From positions 143,770,378 through 143,834,377 of the forward strand of contig NC_086247.1 of NCBI RefSeq assembly GCF_021018805.1: 64,000 nt of DNA. The letters run 5' to 3'. Origin of the DNA: Prinia subflava (taxonomy: Eukaryota > Chordata > Aves > Passeriformes > Cisticolidae). Made by a program: the position numbers and the translations under genes. Of the stretch, positions 1 through 12,109 are shown piece by piece (the first letter of the stretch is position 1; each line of letters starts with the position of its first letter). A model generated the notes under the pieces. That model ran no database searches. It was not told where the DNA came from and saw only the letters and a list, made by a program, of their open reading frames with translations.

Positions 1-3000
1 CATGGTTTTAAAAACTATCTGCACTGAAACAGCTGGAAAACATCTTTCTCAGTCCAGCTTCAAGAAAGAGTAATAGATGTATTTGACAGCATTGATATTT
101 CACTACCACTTGCTGTTAATCATTAAAATTTATGCAAAAAACAGTGCAGGGAAGCACCAGGACATAAATGGGACTTAAGTGTCTATGGAAGAGACAGACA
201 AGAGAGGGGAATGTGCTTGTGGCTGTGTGAGCGTGCTTGGATAAAGGACCATGATGGAGGATCTGGGTCTGCTGGTCTGAGTGCCTAGAGGGTACTGAGT
301 TGGTTTATATTTTATTTATTTAATTGCTTTTGTGAAAGGGGTGGTGTATATTTATATTGTGTGGTATTGTGGGGCTACATTATAAATATTTTATTGGAGG
401 AGTAAAATATCATATAGCAGTAATTTCATCCTTCTTTGTTGAAAATAGTCTGTCTTCCGGGGATGTTAAAAATTGTTGCTGGTGTTTGATTATTTTACTT
501 TAATAGATCATCTGGAGTTTTAAAATTCTTATGAGACCTGCTCTAAGTTTTCTGCCTGAGAGAGAGAGTTTGCTGCTCCCTTCCTCCCTTATAGCCACAC
601 TGCTTGGCAGCTGCTCAGCCTCAGTGGTGCTTGCTGGTGGGTGAGATGGCCATACAAACTGCAGGAATCAGACAGCTGAGACAGGCACCTAGGACCACTG
701 TCTTTTCAGTCCAGGATCAGACAGTGGAGCTTTATTTTTGTTTTATTTTAGGTTTTTTGAATTTTGACTTCTGTCTGTGACATGAGGAGGGTGGGGCTGA
801 TCTGACTGGGGGAGTAAAGGAGCTGAAGGTTCTTCTCGTGGTATCCAGTGATAGGACAAGAGGCAGTGGGCACAGACTGAAATACATTAAATTCTGCTAA
901 AGGACAATAAGCAGAGACATCTCCATTCTTAGGGCTATTCAAAACCCAACTTGTCAGAGTCCTGTGCAATCCATTCTGACCAGTTCTGCTTTGGGTAGAG
1001 GATTGGACTTTGGTCCCCAGAAATGCCCCCCAAATTCCCAGCTCCTTTGTGATTCAGTGAATTGATGCTAAGAGCTGATGTGGGGGCTGCCAGACAGCTG
1101 GTACCTGTGTGTACCATGTGTACCATGCTGTGCATGCAGCATTCACTGAGATCTCTGAGCAAAACAGTTGTAGGGATGTTAATGAATCAGTTGGCAGCAT
1201 AGCTTGGTACAGCCTATTTATATGGACAGCCCTAAAAGTATTCTACTTACTGTCCATTACTTTGGGAGGTGCTCATACAAGTTTGAGAAACTCATCTCAA
1301 GTAGGTGTAGGGAAAATTCTTTCCTGTGTTTCAGGATGTGAATCGTCTTGCACTGGCCAAAATTAGGAAGACTCTCCACCCATAAAAATAAAAATACTCT
1401 TGAATCTATATCCTTTCTAACCCCTTTGGTTGCTCACACATCACCACGCAGGTTAATGTCAGCTATTAACAACACAAAGGGGAAAACGGTGCGCCAGGAC
1501 TGCGTAAAGTAGTGGAAGTTTTCAGTGCTTTGAGCTGCAGACTCCCAGTTGCTGTTTTCAGTCACAGGAAGAGATGGATTGGATCTGACAAGCCCAGCAT
1601 GTTCCTGGCCAGCACAGATAGTGTTGGGAAGGGGCAGGCACGGGGCAGTGCTTCCCTGGTGAATCCCCTGAACTTCCCGCGGTCGGCCGAGCCGGAGGCT
1701 TTCCAAGCTGTTAGCTTGGTCATCCTGGTCAATAGTCAGCCATGAACTTACTTCCCCTCAATTTTTTCCATAAAACCATTTGTACTTTTGGCCTCTGCAG
1801 TGCAGAGTTTCACAATTTAATGATTTTGTTTGTGTGGAAAGGTCCTTCCTTTTGTTTTAGTTTGATTCTTTTTTAACCCACTGAACAGTAATTTCTGTTG
1901 AGTTCCCATGAGTTTTTTGTGTTTACAAGAGAGAGGATAATAATTCCAAAAGTTAGATAAAATATGAAACTGCTAGAGAAAATATCCTCAATCAGATGGA
2001 CCTTTGGCTTCATCCTGTGTAACAGTTCATTTATTCCTGCAAATAATTAGGTGAAATTCCTGTAAAATCCTGCAAGTAGTTCTTAAGGAGAGTGATATTC
2101 CTGGCAACTGGGTAGCTCCAGTTTTTGCATTGACTTCCTGTCTCTCTGACAGTACATTAATATTTCTTGGGATTTTGCCTTTTAACCACTCTTCAACATT
2201 TAAATGAAGTATCTTAGTAGGTGACAGCTTCCAAAAACCAGCACACAGCCAGAAGAGTTGTACAGTTTAAGAAACTCAGTACATCTACAGCTCAAGGATT
2301 CAGGCTTTGGTTGAACAATAGGGAATTAAAATGTTCCCGATTTTCTGTGTATTGTTCCTCTCTTAAGCTTTCTACAATGACTTTGAGATGTGAAGAGGTG
2401 GAGTGAGAAATTAAGGCAGTTACAAAATATCTCAAAGGTTAAAAAATTAAAACATGTATTTGTGACTATTTCTGTTCTGACTCCAAAATGAGTGAAGAAA
2501 ATGAGAACAAGAGATTAGGAAATGGTATTTAAGAGCAGATTCATCCATAAAAGGGAGTTGAAAATTTTGGAGTTTGCTTTCTCTTCTCTGGGATGTGTTT
2601 TAAGAGAATATGCATTCCTGTTCCCCATGCTTTTAAGAGGTATTATATCACTGTACTTTTAACAGAGGTCTTATAAATTTAAGAAGAAAATTGCTATGTG
2701 AAAACTGATGAGATCTTTGAGTGTCACACTCAAAGTCTGCTTTAATAGCCAGACACCAGGTGGAGTTGAGCAGCAGGAAGGGAATTCATCTGGGTCCTTC
2801 TGCAACTAGCTTTCAAGCAGATGATTTTTTTTTTTTAATTATAAATATCCAGGATTTTTTCTCATTAAAAAATATCCAGACTTATATGGAGAAGGGTATT
2901 TTGGTGGTGAGGGTTTGAAAAACTTGGAAGTCTATTCATGGTCTTGACAAAACAAAGCAAGCTCATGCTTGATGGAATACCTCTATTATACCCAAAGTGT

Positions 3001-4908
3001 CTTAGTTTATGGTTATCTGATCATACAAATATAACTGTCATAGTTTTTGGTTTCAATTGGGATGGAAAAACTGATGGAAGTCTGTGAGAGGAAAGCTATC
3101 TCTCCTTTTCTGACCTTTCATCATCCTCCCTCCCACCCACAGCCCCTCAAGTGTGATTTTGTTAGTGTGGTTAGTTGAGTCTATTATTATGTGTGGTACT
3201 TGTGTTTATCTGACTGGAGAATAGTGGGAAAAAAGCAATACACAGTATTTGAACTGTGTCTGTTGTCTTTTCAAATTCGATTATACTGTGTAATTTTTTT
3301 CAGCTAGCCAGTTTGTTAATGAAGGCTTCAAGTGAGGTTATTTACAGCAGTGATACAGGGGGATGTTTGAGGTAGCATTCTCCTACATTGACTTGAATTG
3401 GTGCTGGGCTGTTGCAGTGTACACAGCTTTAGAGATGTATATGGTGTAATAGGTTCATTATCTATGGCCACTGGATTTTATTTTTTTAATTTAACACTGC
3501 TGATGCTTTCTCCTAAGAAATAACCAGTGTTTATGTTGCAACTTCTTCCTGTGTAATTAATTGGTGGGGTTTTGTGTTGACTCCAGGGAGTCTAAATGGC
3601 AAAACAGAAGACTAAAAGGAAAAACATGCTTCATAAGGTGGTTGCCAGAGGTGGAATTACACTATAGTTATTAGGGTTAAAATAGTATTAAAAAGTTGCA
3701 TCATGTCAGTGTATGTCCGATCAGGAGAACTCTATTTGTGAGATAGCTTTGGTTCCTGCTTTCATATACTATGGAAATACAGTATCTAAAAAGTGAAGTA
3801 ATGTTTTCAAGATTGTTTTGAAGCATGGGATTAAGCAGCAAGATTAATTCTGTATAGGATCAGTTCACAAGGTTAACATGAGCCAACCGGGTTTTCTAAA
3901 CCTAATGTTTTTATCCATAAGTTGCAATTTCAGGATTGTGTATTTTCACAGACCCTTTGCAATTACATTTTTAACTCCTAATTGCACAGCTTTTTCATAC
4001 AGCTTGCCACTGAGACTCTAAAATGTGTTATGAGAAAAGATTTGAGCTAAATATAGCATGTCCTCCTCATTTGAAAATGAAGGCACAGGAACATAAATGT
4101 GTAAATGACTGCTGTGCTGCGGAGCAGCAGAGTTACTGAGTGCTGCTCTTCCTCCCTCCTTGCTCCCCTTCTGAGCTGTCTTGCTGCCTCTTCGGCTTCT
4201 GCTCTGTGAGTCACACTGATGTCATTCCCCACGCTGGCAAAGCAAAATTCGGCAGATCCGTGACTCTTTTCTATTTTGGGATTTACAGATTTGGGGTTTG
4301 GTAGCCTTGTATACGTCTGAATACAGGAGTAGCAGTTTTACTGTTGTGTTAGGCCCCCTCCACAACTTAATATGTCCCACAGGTGATGTCTTTCCCATGA
4401 GTAACACCTGAATGATACCATTTTCTTGAAGTTTTTTCTCTTCCCCTGCCTACTCCTCATTAATGCTTTTCATTAGTGGTGATAAAGCTTTATCAGTTAA
4501 GAACTGTCAGTACAACAGAGCAGTCCAAAAGCCTGGAGATTGCTGTTCTGGAGGCTTCTGTGTAGTGTGAGGACTCCAACCCCTGCTGTGTTTCTCCCTG
4601 CAAGGATCATTTCTTTATTGAAATGATGATGATCCCAATGGAACTGGAGATTTCTGTTTCAAATACCTTTTCTGAGCAGGTTCGTCATACTGTGCTGCGT
4701 TTTGAAAGTAAAATTGGACGTATTACTAGCTCTGTTGAAAGTGAGAATGCAAGTTGCTGAAGCCTAAAATTACTCACTATGATGAAAAAGAATTTTTATT
4801 AAAGGAAAACAGCTCTGTTTCTTTTGTGGTGTGCAAGGTTTAATGACTGATGCATCAGCTATGAAAAACCTTCAGTTTCCAGGTCTGCTGGAAAAACTGG
4901 CATATTGC
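1..4908. other. Non-coding, A+T-rich unique sequence; no gene recognised
   Basis: I see no recognisable exon, RNA gene or transposon here. Open frames are short (under about 90 codons), occur on both strands and overlap each other, as expected by chance. Two local details stand out: a 12-base T run at 2825-2836 and a small CpG-dense patch (1676-1694, CCCGCGGTCGGCCGAGCCGG, five CpG) within a moderately G+C-rich stretch at about 1490-1700. CpG is rare elsewhere in the block. Intron or intergenic DNA is the likely identity, but the sequence cannot distinguish them. Confidence 0.6.
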
Positions 4909-4942
4909 AGTTGGCCTAGATGATCCTTGTAGGTCTCTTCCC
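4909..4942 (+). mobile_element. CR1 LINE 3'-end remnant
   Basis: The stretch reads GTTGGCCTAGATGATCC followed by TTGTAGGTCTCTTCCC. From memory this matches the conserved 3' end of bird CR1 retrotransposons (GTTGGACTAGATGATC..., then AGGTCCCTTCCAACC). CR1 copies are usually severely 5'-truncated and end in a short tandem repeat instead of poly-A, which fits the array that follows directly. Only the last 35 or so bases are recognisable. The preceding 100-200 bases may belong to the same copy but have decayed beyond recognition by eye. It carries no coding capacity. Confidence 0.65.
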
Positions 4943-4948
4943 AATGAA

Positions 4949-5020
4949 CTAGCCTAGCCTAGCCTAGTCTAGCCTAACCTAGCCTAACCTAGCCTAGCCT
5001 AGCCTAGCCTAGCCTAGCCT
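4949..5020 (+). repeat. (AGCCT)n pentanucleotide microsatellite, about 14 units
   Basis: Fourteen pentamers run head to tail from 4951. Eleven are AGCCT and the variants are AGTCT (one) and AACCT (two). The array sits immediately downstream of the CR1 3' end at 4909-4942. It may have grown from the CR1 tail repeat, since bird CR1 ends carry short tandem repeats. The two AACCT variants are 10 bases apart, which suggests a copied two-unit block. Such arrays are length-polymorphic. Confidence 0.95.
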
Positions 5021-5056
5021 ATCCGTCCCTTCCCGTCCCGTCCTGTCCCATCCTAT
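5021..5056 (+). repeat. Degenerate (TCCCG)-like pentanucleotide continuation
   Basis: Directly after the AGCCT array the five-base period continues with a different unit: ATCCG TCCCT TCCCG TCCCG TCCTG TCCCA TCCTA. The period is kept while the unit changes, so this is probably a second, older phase of the same CR1-tail-derived array instead of an independent repeat. Confidence 0.8.
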
Positions 5057-8000
5057 TTCTCATCTTTTATAGTTATATCTAAACATATTGCTAACTAGTT
5101 TTTACATTGAACTAACCACAATTTGAGCTATCGGTGGGTTGCCATAATTGTAGTTTATTTTCCCCAGAGTGGTAGGAATGTAGCCCATACATGCATGCAA
5201 ATTCCGTGTAACATTTCTGAAGGAGGGATGTCTCTTCTTTTTTCATCTTGGATTTTATTGAAGTGCTAGGTGTCTGTCAAGCTCACTTTTGCTCAATATC
5301 TAAAATTCTTTGAGCCCTCTGCTTCACCCTGTGTAAGCCCAACCATAACAGGACCCCTCAGGGATTAGTTTACTCACAACACACAATAAAGTAGGTTGTG
5401 ACTACGCCTGGATGTTAATGACAGCTGTAATAAAACATAGGCATTTCACACTTTAATAAAGACCTTTTCAATAGCTTGGGGATATAAATAATTTTGTATA
5501 TATGCTATATTAAACACATTGCTGCCTTATACTTTTTTTCATGTAATAGAAGTCATGAGACAGAAGTCAGAAACTGCAACCAAAGGTAATATAACTAAGT
5601 AGTTCTTGTATTTTAAGGTTGTAACTTATGGAGGCATAAACAGTTTAGTCTTTTGAATATGACTTCTTACACACTGGAAATGGAAAAATTTACTGAAGAT
5701 AATATGGCGAAAATTATCTAAAGCATGTGGCATGCACTGCAAGAGAAAAGGAGTTAATTAACCAAAAGACCTCAACAGGGTTTGCATACAGCATTTAAAC
5801 TTTTATAACCTCTGAATTTTGGATGCTGTTTAGTGTGCGCCTAATTAATTTTCATTCAGTGAAGGCAAAATTCAATGTGGAAAAGTTTGTTGCAGTAATC
5901 TTGTAATAAGAACATAACTGCAGACAGAACTGATCAGTATTTAAGGAATACACTCTTAATTTACTGTGTAGGTTGAAAGAATGAGGCTGGGTTGGAAAGT
6001 TAGAGTCAACAGCAAAGATAGCAAAATGCTTTCTGATTGCTGCTTCCTCTTTGGTCTTAGTTAGAATTTTGAAATTCCATTCTCTGTTGTAACTCAGATC
6101 AATGATGGGAAAACCAGGGAAGATCCGTGGTGAGGATTTGAAGTTGACCTTGTTGTTGCTCCTCAGGCACGGTATTGGTGCTGCACTGATGGGGAAACTT
6201 GGTCTTGCAAAACTGTGGCCGTTCTTTCCTTGGTTACATTTGCCCAGGAACACAAGTTTGCTTGGGATTATTCAAGTGTAGGTGGCTGTAATGAGAATTG
6301 AGTTCTCTGTCTTTTGCAAAGCGAAATGCTTGTGTGTGGTGAGATGTAACAGTGTCAAAAGTCTCCTTGTTATCCAAAGTAAATGAAACAGATTTTCTTG
6401 TTAAGACCATAAAAGTCAGCATTAGAACCAACATGTTTACTGTGTGATTAAGAAGTTTCTCAACAAAAGTTTTGTTCTTGCTTAATGAAAGGAACTTCAC
6501 AGTGGATTAATAGCATTAAAACTAAGGCTGTGGAAAACAGTTTTAATACCAAAATAATTGTTTAAATAGAGGCTTAATTACAGTGATTAGTGTAGTTCTT
6601 ATTGAGTGATAATACATTCCAACTCAAAATTTTAACTGGGTTTTAAGCATTACTGTGTAACTATGCACAGTAAGGGTTACTTTATTTGAAAAGGCTGCTT
6701 TGTGGTAAGAAAGTAAAAGACTAATTTGATTCATATGTATCTGGTGTTTTTATTTCATGTAAGTTACCTTGAGAATGGGATGCCCAGTGGAGTTCACAGG
6801 GCCGTTTTCCTGGTGGTCCAGAATTGAACAAAGAACGACTTTCACTTTATTTCTCTTTATGACTCCTGCTCACTCAGTGTTGTCTGGGTAATGTTGCAGT
6901 TTTTATTTCTTCAGGGCAGGATGTTCTCCAGAATAGAAGGTTTTTTGGTGCTTCTTAAAGGATCAGGTTTTGCATATTGAATGGCAATGGATTAGTGTTT
7001 AAGCAACTCTTTCCTTCCATATGCTGCATATCTGTTGTTAATAAATATTGTGGTAGCTGTGATAAAGACAGAGATGTCCATCCAGTCACAAGTGCCAGTG
7101 TGTTCCCAGTGGGGTGGTTTGTTATGCTTCATCCTTGCCAGTTTTAAACACTTCTTAAATTCCTTGGCTGGTTGCTCCTGACCTCTATTTTCTTTCTATA
7201 ATTGCATTTTTTAACAGAGTGGGTCCCATGTAATAAGCATTAAGAATATGTTCACTAGAGAGTTTAAATAACAATGTTTGGAAAGAAGACATTACCCTTT
7301 TTTCCATGCAACTCATTGGAATAATTTTGTGCATCACAAAAAAGTCTTGGGCCTAAAGGTGATGGTGTCTCATGTGGGTTGAGTTCAAGGCTGTGACAAG
7401 CAGGCTGCAATGATGGCCAGTTTTGGAAGAAATAAAAAATTTAACAGCTTTTTTTTAGTGGGATTTGATTTATGTTCTGAGTATTACATGTGAACAGCTA
7501 AGCCATGATTCTGCTTAAATTTAAACTTGCAGGTATTCCCACTGGCTGAAATGAGACTGCCCATGCTTAAGTGAAGTGCAGGCATTGGAGTTCCCAGAGA
7601 GGGAAGACAGTTGAAAATGCTCTCCTGCTTTTGCTGTTTCATGCTGAAAAGGGGAGGATGCTCTCAAAAATGTAACCAGAGCACTAACAGCTGCAGTATA
7701 TTTAATTTTAGAATGAACATAACCATCTTACTCAAGTAATACTGTATATTTAATTAAGTTGATTGCAGCAATTTATGACACAAACTATAACCATTGGACA
7801 CATCAGATTAAATGCTGCATTTTAGAATGGCATTTAATAATTATTCGTAGTCCTTTGTTGTAAATATTCATGAAATTTCTGGTTACATGTATATATATTT
7901 AATTCAGAAGTGGATATACTTAATCTTTTATTTTATGCTGGGCATAAATTAAATGTTTTGGACTCTCTATGTCCAAATCTCTCTATGGAGGTAAGCTTGT

Positions 8001-11000
8001 CCTCCTTCAGTTTCACACTATTTAAAGAAAGAGCTTTATTGTATTAAAGAAATGGCTTATTATATTTTGTTAAACTTCTAGAAGGATTCAGAATTTTGGA
8101 ATAACATTTCACATAATGAAATGTTATTTTTCAAATATTTCAAAAGAAAGCTTGGAAAACCTTGATTAAGTAAAGTTCAAATATGAAAAAAGCAGGAGAT
8201 CTGAAAAGTTATTGATCTTGGCAATGCTTGAGCAAAAGGTAATTAGTGATCTGGAAAATAACTGGAAATTAAAAATGGTCAGAGCTCCTCAAGCAGAGGC
8301 ATGAAAGTTTATATTCAGCAATTGAGTCAAAGGGAATGGGAACATGGCTTGGGTGGCTGCTCCTTTCCCTGGATGATGCCTGAAGGGAACAGATGAGGCA
8401 GCACAGCTCACAGCTTCACATGCAGCTTCAGGCTGGGTTTCCTTCGCTTTCCTTTCTTAGAAAGAATGTCTTAGCTAAAGGCAAGTCAGAAAATACACCC
8501 TGGGATCAGAGCTGCTTTATCCTGATAGATAATTTTAGTAGCAGGACCTAGATATGTCTTTCTCTTTCTCATGGATGTTGCAGTTGTGAGATGAAGAAAC
8601 ACTTAATACCATAAATAATGATAAAAGCTCTTCACAGAATCCCCAGTATACAGTTGTATTTTATTTAAATACATACAGGAATTGTCATTGTGTATATTTT
8701 TATGAAAACCTATTTTAATAAGAAATGTATTTGAGAATAATAACCCTAAAATTATTAACCTCCAAATAACCTTATTGTCATGTAAGAGAGATGACAGCTT
8801 ATGCCCTAATGTTATTTTTTCAGACCTTTCAACTGTGCAAAAAGAAATATCTCCAAAGCCTAATATATATAGCTGCTGATGTGCCTGGGGGGTTGCAATG
8901 CATACTGCCTTGGTGTATTAATGTATGTAGTTCAAATTCTCTTTATTGTTAACTTGCCAAAAATGTAGCATTTCTAAATCATTAACAATGGGACAGTTGA
9001 TTTGCATATTGGCACAGGGTTATGGTCTTGGGCCAGACTGTACAGCTGAGAAGCTGGTCTGGTCTCTGTGGCATTGGTAATTGAGATGTTACAGAGTTTC
9101 ACAGATAAGAGCTGTCTGGATCCACACAGTGGAACCTGAAACATTTTTTGTAAAGAGTAATTTTTACCTCTTTGATCATTGGAGCAATTAAATCCCTGAT
9201 TTTACAGTTGCAGATAGTTAGCTGTGCCATTTTTGACATCTGTGTTACGTCCATTGTCACAAGGGGCCCTTGTGTTTTAGCAAGTTTGTTTGTCTGTGTC
9301 CTTGTCATGAAATATGATGTCTTTTTTTCTGGTTATTTTGTAATTTAAATATCAAGGTGGATGAGCAATAGGCCCTGATGTGGGTGATGCAGCCTATTCT
9401 CCCTTCCCCTGGACCACCCAAAAAGCCTGCCTTGCATTGCCACACTATCCTATCCATGGCAGAGGCTTTCAGGATTTCATAGCCATGCAGGAGAAAATGG
9501 TCTGAGTTCCATCTCCTCCTCTTTACATCAGGCTGAGGGCCTGCAAGAGCAGAGCTGGTTTCATTCTTGATGTGCTGTTTGCATCCCAATTATTGGTCTT
9601 GGGAGGGTGCCCTTGCACAGGGTGAGCCCTCTGCCCCAAGGTGGGTTGTGCTTCCTCAACCTGCCCTTCCTCCAGCCTGATGCAGTGCTACATTTGTCAA
9701 GGCATTCAAATCTTGGTGTTTATAAAGGTTTACTAAACACTTAAAATTTATTTACTATGTGGTAAGACACATTTTTCTTCTTGCCTAACTTTCACTGCAC
9801 AGATTAGTATTTTGCCAGGGGTATTGCAACACTTCATTATTTAAGTGGAGTGTTACTTTATAATGTATTCAAGCCAGTGTGAGACCTGTTGTTTTAATGC
9901 TATCAGATCCTGGTGCACCGTGATGGAAGCATTCCTACCCAACAGAAGAAATCTTCCTATTTCCTGAAGCTTTATGTGCAATCTGGGAATTTAAACTTTA
10001 AAAAAAGGCCTGTCAGGACCTTTGAAACAGAGTAGTATTTGTCACCACCAGTGTCAATGGCTTCCTTCAAGGGACTTTCAGGTTTACTGGCTACTGCATT
10101 GTCATCTTCATTCCCTCCCCCTGCTCTTCTTAGCACATCTTTTATGGTTGTAACTAGGCTGTATCTTAGGTAGGAGTATCCTGCCATAGGTGTCTAAGAG
10201 ATCCAGTCTTGCTAAGCCACCTTGGGCATTTTTCTGATCTGGAGATAATAAATGGTATAGATCCTTTAATTACAGTAGAGTATAGTTCAAACCACTGCTG
10301 CTGAATGTTGTGGAAAGTAAGAGGCAGGGGCAGCCATAAGAGTTTACAATATAAATAGACATGAGAAATGAAAGCTGGTACATGAGATGCATTATTATCT
10401 TCCCCAGCTATGAACAGGTAGGGTCAAAAATAAAATGATATATGTAGTGTGAACTGTGTTGGTGACATTTGAGGTGAGACAGAAGGAGCCCTGTCATTAT
10501 ATGGATGGTTCTAATTAATCTCTCCTGACAGAGCATTACAGATGTGCAGTGCTGATTTTTATTTATGTGTGATACAGTCAGTGTCAGGCCCGGTCACTCC
10601 AGTTTTATACAGAAGTATAAAAGGAAGCGATTTTTATCCCAAAGACGTTACATTCCAGGGTCAGAAGAAGTCCTGGTGAGCAGGCACTGTGGAGGGGGAG
10701 GCAGGGGAAGGAAGGTGTGTATATTGGAGTGTTGACAGATCTCAGGGCTACACAAGAGTCACTCTCAAACCACAGGAAGCACTTGGCATCTTGCAGGATA
10801 AGGCCTCTCCAGGTTATCACTCAAATAATATCCTCTTTATTGTACCAGTGATAAATGTCTTTTGAGAGCAGAAGAAGCACTCAAGAAGCAGCTGCACTGC
10901 TGTTGGTAAGAAATGCAGGTGCTCAGCACCTTTGAATTATTAATTTAGAAAGAATGAAATGCAGAATACCTGTGGTTTTTGTTGAACTGTTTAATTTATC

Positions 11001-12098
11001 TAACCTGTGTGCATCCTTTCACCTGTTTCTGTAAAACACATGTAAATATGCTGTATACTGACTGTCCTGTTGGCTGCTGTAACACTGCAGAAGAGTCATT
11101 GTGTAAGCTTGTGGAGGGAATATTCTCCATACAAATACACCCGGAAGCACTGCCTGGTGATGGTGTAGGGCCTTTATAAGAAGTTCTCTGTGTGAGAGCA
11201 AACTGTGTCAAGCTTTGGAGGTTACCTGCTTCTTGCTATAGGGGCAGCCAGATCACACAGCAATGAAGGCACCACAGTGTGGTTTGTCATGAGCTGGAAT
11301 TTTCATGCATTCCTGCTACTTTGACAGAAATTTTCAGTCCAACACATTAGAGCTTGCATTGCATGTGGAATTTAATAATAATAAAAAAAAGTGTTATTGA
11401 AACAAAATGTTTCTGTTTTGGCATCTCCTGTATATTTTTTGAAATGTGAATGTAGAACACAGGAGAGATTTCCCATAGAACTGGTTGTGATAACTCAGCC
11501 CTGTGTAGCAGTAGAGCTGAGGGGATACATTCAGTTCTTACACTGACCCTGATGGGTCCTGGCAACTGAGTGGAAAATACTGGTTTATTTTGTCTAATGA
11601 CTGCACAGAGGTCTTGGGTGGACTCTGTCAGAGCTGCTGAAGCTGTGAATCATCTTGTGTAAGGTTAGATGGCAGTTTGGGTGTCTGCCTCTGATCAAAT
11701 TGTACTAGGATCCCTGTGTAACAAAGGAACAGTTTTTTCTTGGACACAATTCACCTGATCCTTTTTTTAGACATCTGAGGGTCACGTGAATTGTAGCCCA
11801 GGAGTGTCTGTCTCTAACCATTGTCTAGGAGTGGAAACCAGATTAATGAGGTGGATTCATTTGACAAAACTGTGACATCCTAGCCAGAGAATCTCACTAT
11901 TGGTATTTGCAAGGCTTCTGATCAGGCCCCAGATGCATTGATTCAGTGACTCTTTCTACTGCCAAACAATGGAAAAATGGGACAGGAATTCTGACTAGAA
12001 CTTCTATGTATTCTAGAAATTCAAGTAACCTGATAAGTGGATTTTAGTTAAAGTTATTTTAAGTACTGTATATATACCAGCGAGGTAGAAAAGGATTT
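5057..12098. other. Non-coding unique sequence; no gene recognised
   Basis: This block is A+T-rich with many poly-A/T pentamers and stop codons in all frames. The longest frame is a 133-codon minus-strand frame at 5852-6253 with no recognisable motif, no signal peptide and no plausible splice context. I treat it as chance. A perfect 12-bp hairpin lies at 8100-8128 and is listed separately. The region at 9350-9700 is somewhat richer in G+C but resembles no repeat or exon I know. Confidence 0.6.
8100..8128. repeat. Perfect inverted repeat, 12-bp arms, 5-nt loop
   Basis: The left arm AATAACATTTCA (8100-8111) is the exact reverse complement of the right arm TGAAATGTTATT (8117-8128), with the loop CATAA between them. 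The stem is A+T-rich and too short for a typical microRNA precursor, which needs roughly 22 or more paired bases. It could extrude as a cruciform or be a chance palindrome in A+T-rich DNA. Confidence 0.9.
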
Positions 12099-12109
12099 AA
12101 AAAAAAAAA
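12099..12109 (+). repeat. Poly-A run (11 nt)
   Basis: A simple homopolymer run following AAGGATTT. There is no recognisable retrotransposed sequence upstream and no obvious target-site duplication, so I do not read it as the tail of an inserted element. Confidence 0.9.
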
